This document shows, piece by piece, positions 12,837 to 13,129 of a DNA stretch of 13,129 bases (position 1 is the stretch's first letter; each line of letters begins with the position of its first letter). A program made the position numbers and the translations under genes. Under the pieces are notes generated by a model. It had not been told where the DNA came from. It saw nothing but the letters and a program-made list of their open reading frames with translations, and searched no databases. The stretch comes from an uncultured Gemmatimonadota bacterium (GTDB taxonomy: Bacteria; Gemmatimonadota; Gemmatimonadetes; Gemmatimonadales; GWC2-71-9), in NCBI GenBank assembly GCA_946480845.1, contig CAMLLJ010000062.1, positions 1 to 13,129 of the forward strand, read 5' to 3'.

Positions 12837-12846
12837 CCCGGGTCAG
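12833..12846. other. 14-bp palindrome containing the stop codons of two convergent genes
   Basis: CTGACCCGGGTCAG is a perfect palindrome. It contains the TGA of cysS (12834-12836) and, on the other strand, the TGA of the right-edge gene (12843-12845), leaving a 6-bp gap. A stem this compact cannot form a good terminator loop, and no T-run is seen. Confidence 0.6.
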
Positions 12847-13129
12847 GCCGGCTCGAGCCGGGCCTCGAGTGTCACAGTCCGGACGTGGCATTCGTCGTCA
12901 TGGACCTCGACCGCGTCGCGCACCCAGGGCAGGTAGCCCGGCGCGAACACGGTCACCACGTAGGTCCCCGGTCGTTCAAAGGCGCTGGCCCGCGACAGCA
13001 TGACCGGCGGGTTCCCGGCGAACCCATGGGCCGCGAGGCTGTCGGCGAACCGGTGGTCCTCGACCTGACCCATCGCCTGGGCGGCCATGGGCGCCCCCGT
13101 CGCCGCGTCGCGAATCTCGACCACGATCC
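12843..13129 (-). CDS. Carboxypeptidase-regulatory-like domain protein (partial, 5' end outside window)
   Basis: The minus-strand frame runs open to the right edge, so the N-terminus is missing; the first GTG inside the window (13124) need not be the start. The visible part, VVEIRDAATGAPMA and later GTYVVTVFAPGYLPW followed by VTLEARLEPA, is the pattern of a transthyretin-like/carboxypeptidase regulatory beta-sandwich (VxDxxTGxPxxG start, PGxYxVxVxxPGY middle, hydrophobic strand at the end). Such domains usually occur in exported or lipid-anchored proteins of several hundred residues or fewer. A signal peptide cannot be seen here. The two Cys residues usual for soluble relatives are reduced to one (DDECHV). 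The function is unknown. Confidence 0.75.
   Translation of the reverse strand, partial: IVVEIRDAATGAPMAAQAMGQVEDHRFADSLAAHGFAGNPPVMLSRASAFERPGTYVVTVFAPGYLPWVRDAVEVHDDECHVRTVTLEARLEPA

Overview
The window is very G+C-rich, with G or C at nearly every third codon position and almost no intergenic space. Apart from one partial gene at the right edge, all genes read on the + strand. The mix of a signal-peptide-bearing DPP-IV-type S9 peptidase, a DUF1611 protein, a PspA operon full of unfamiliar small membrane proteins, and an mscS-cysS pair suggests a Gemmatimonadota-like environmental bacterium. That placement is inference from general resemblance, not proof.

Layout. 1-2378: 3' part of uvrA, whose N-terminus lies outside the window. 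2426-4717: exported dipeptidyl-peptidase-IV-like S9 peptidase. 4762-4977: 71-residue unknown protein. 5050-8674: the centre of interest, a compact run of ten genes. It holds eight consecutive small genes, each coding for an N-terminal membrane segment followed by a coiled coil that ends in a nearly invariant ELEERVDFAERLLA-type motif, then a putative YbjN/CesT-like chaperone-fold gene, then pspA. An intrinsic terminator follows at 8711-8736. 8811-9878: DUF1611 P-loop protein. 9949-10389: small unknown protein whose start codon lies inside a strong hairpin. 10426-11352: MscS-type mechanosensitive channel, overlapping cysS (11349-12836). 12843-13129: minus-strand 3' end of a protein with a carboxypeptidase-regulatory-like fold.

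The ten-gene run looks like a remodelled phage-shock (Psp) envelope-stress operon. PspA is present, but recognisable PspC and PspF are absent, and eight tandem paralogues with PspB-like architecture (membrane helix plus C-terminal leucine-zipper-like coiled coil) take their place. Seven of the eight junctions in the array up to the YbjN-like gene overlap by 1-4 nt or are 2 nt apart, so the proteins are probably made together and may form a hetero-oligomer at the membrane with PspA. This module is the best candidate for an undescribed system here.

Non-coding features include a 9-bp minisatellite inside uvrA, a heptanucleotide repeat present as two inverted arrays around the pspA terminator and the next promoter, a 14-bp palindrome in front of the array, one convincing -35/-10 promoter upstream of mscS, and several weaker TAnnnT -10 candidates at gene heads.
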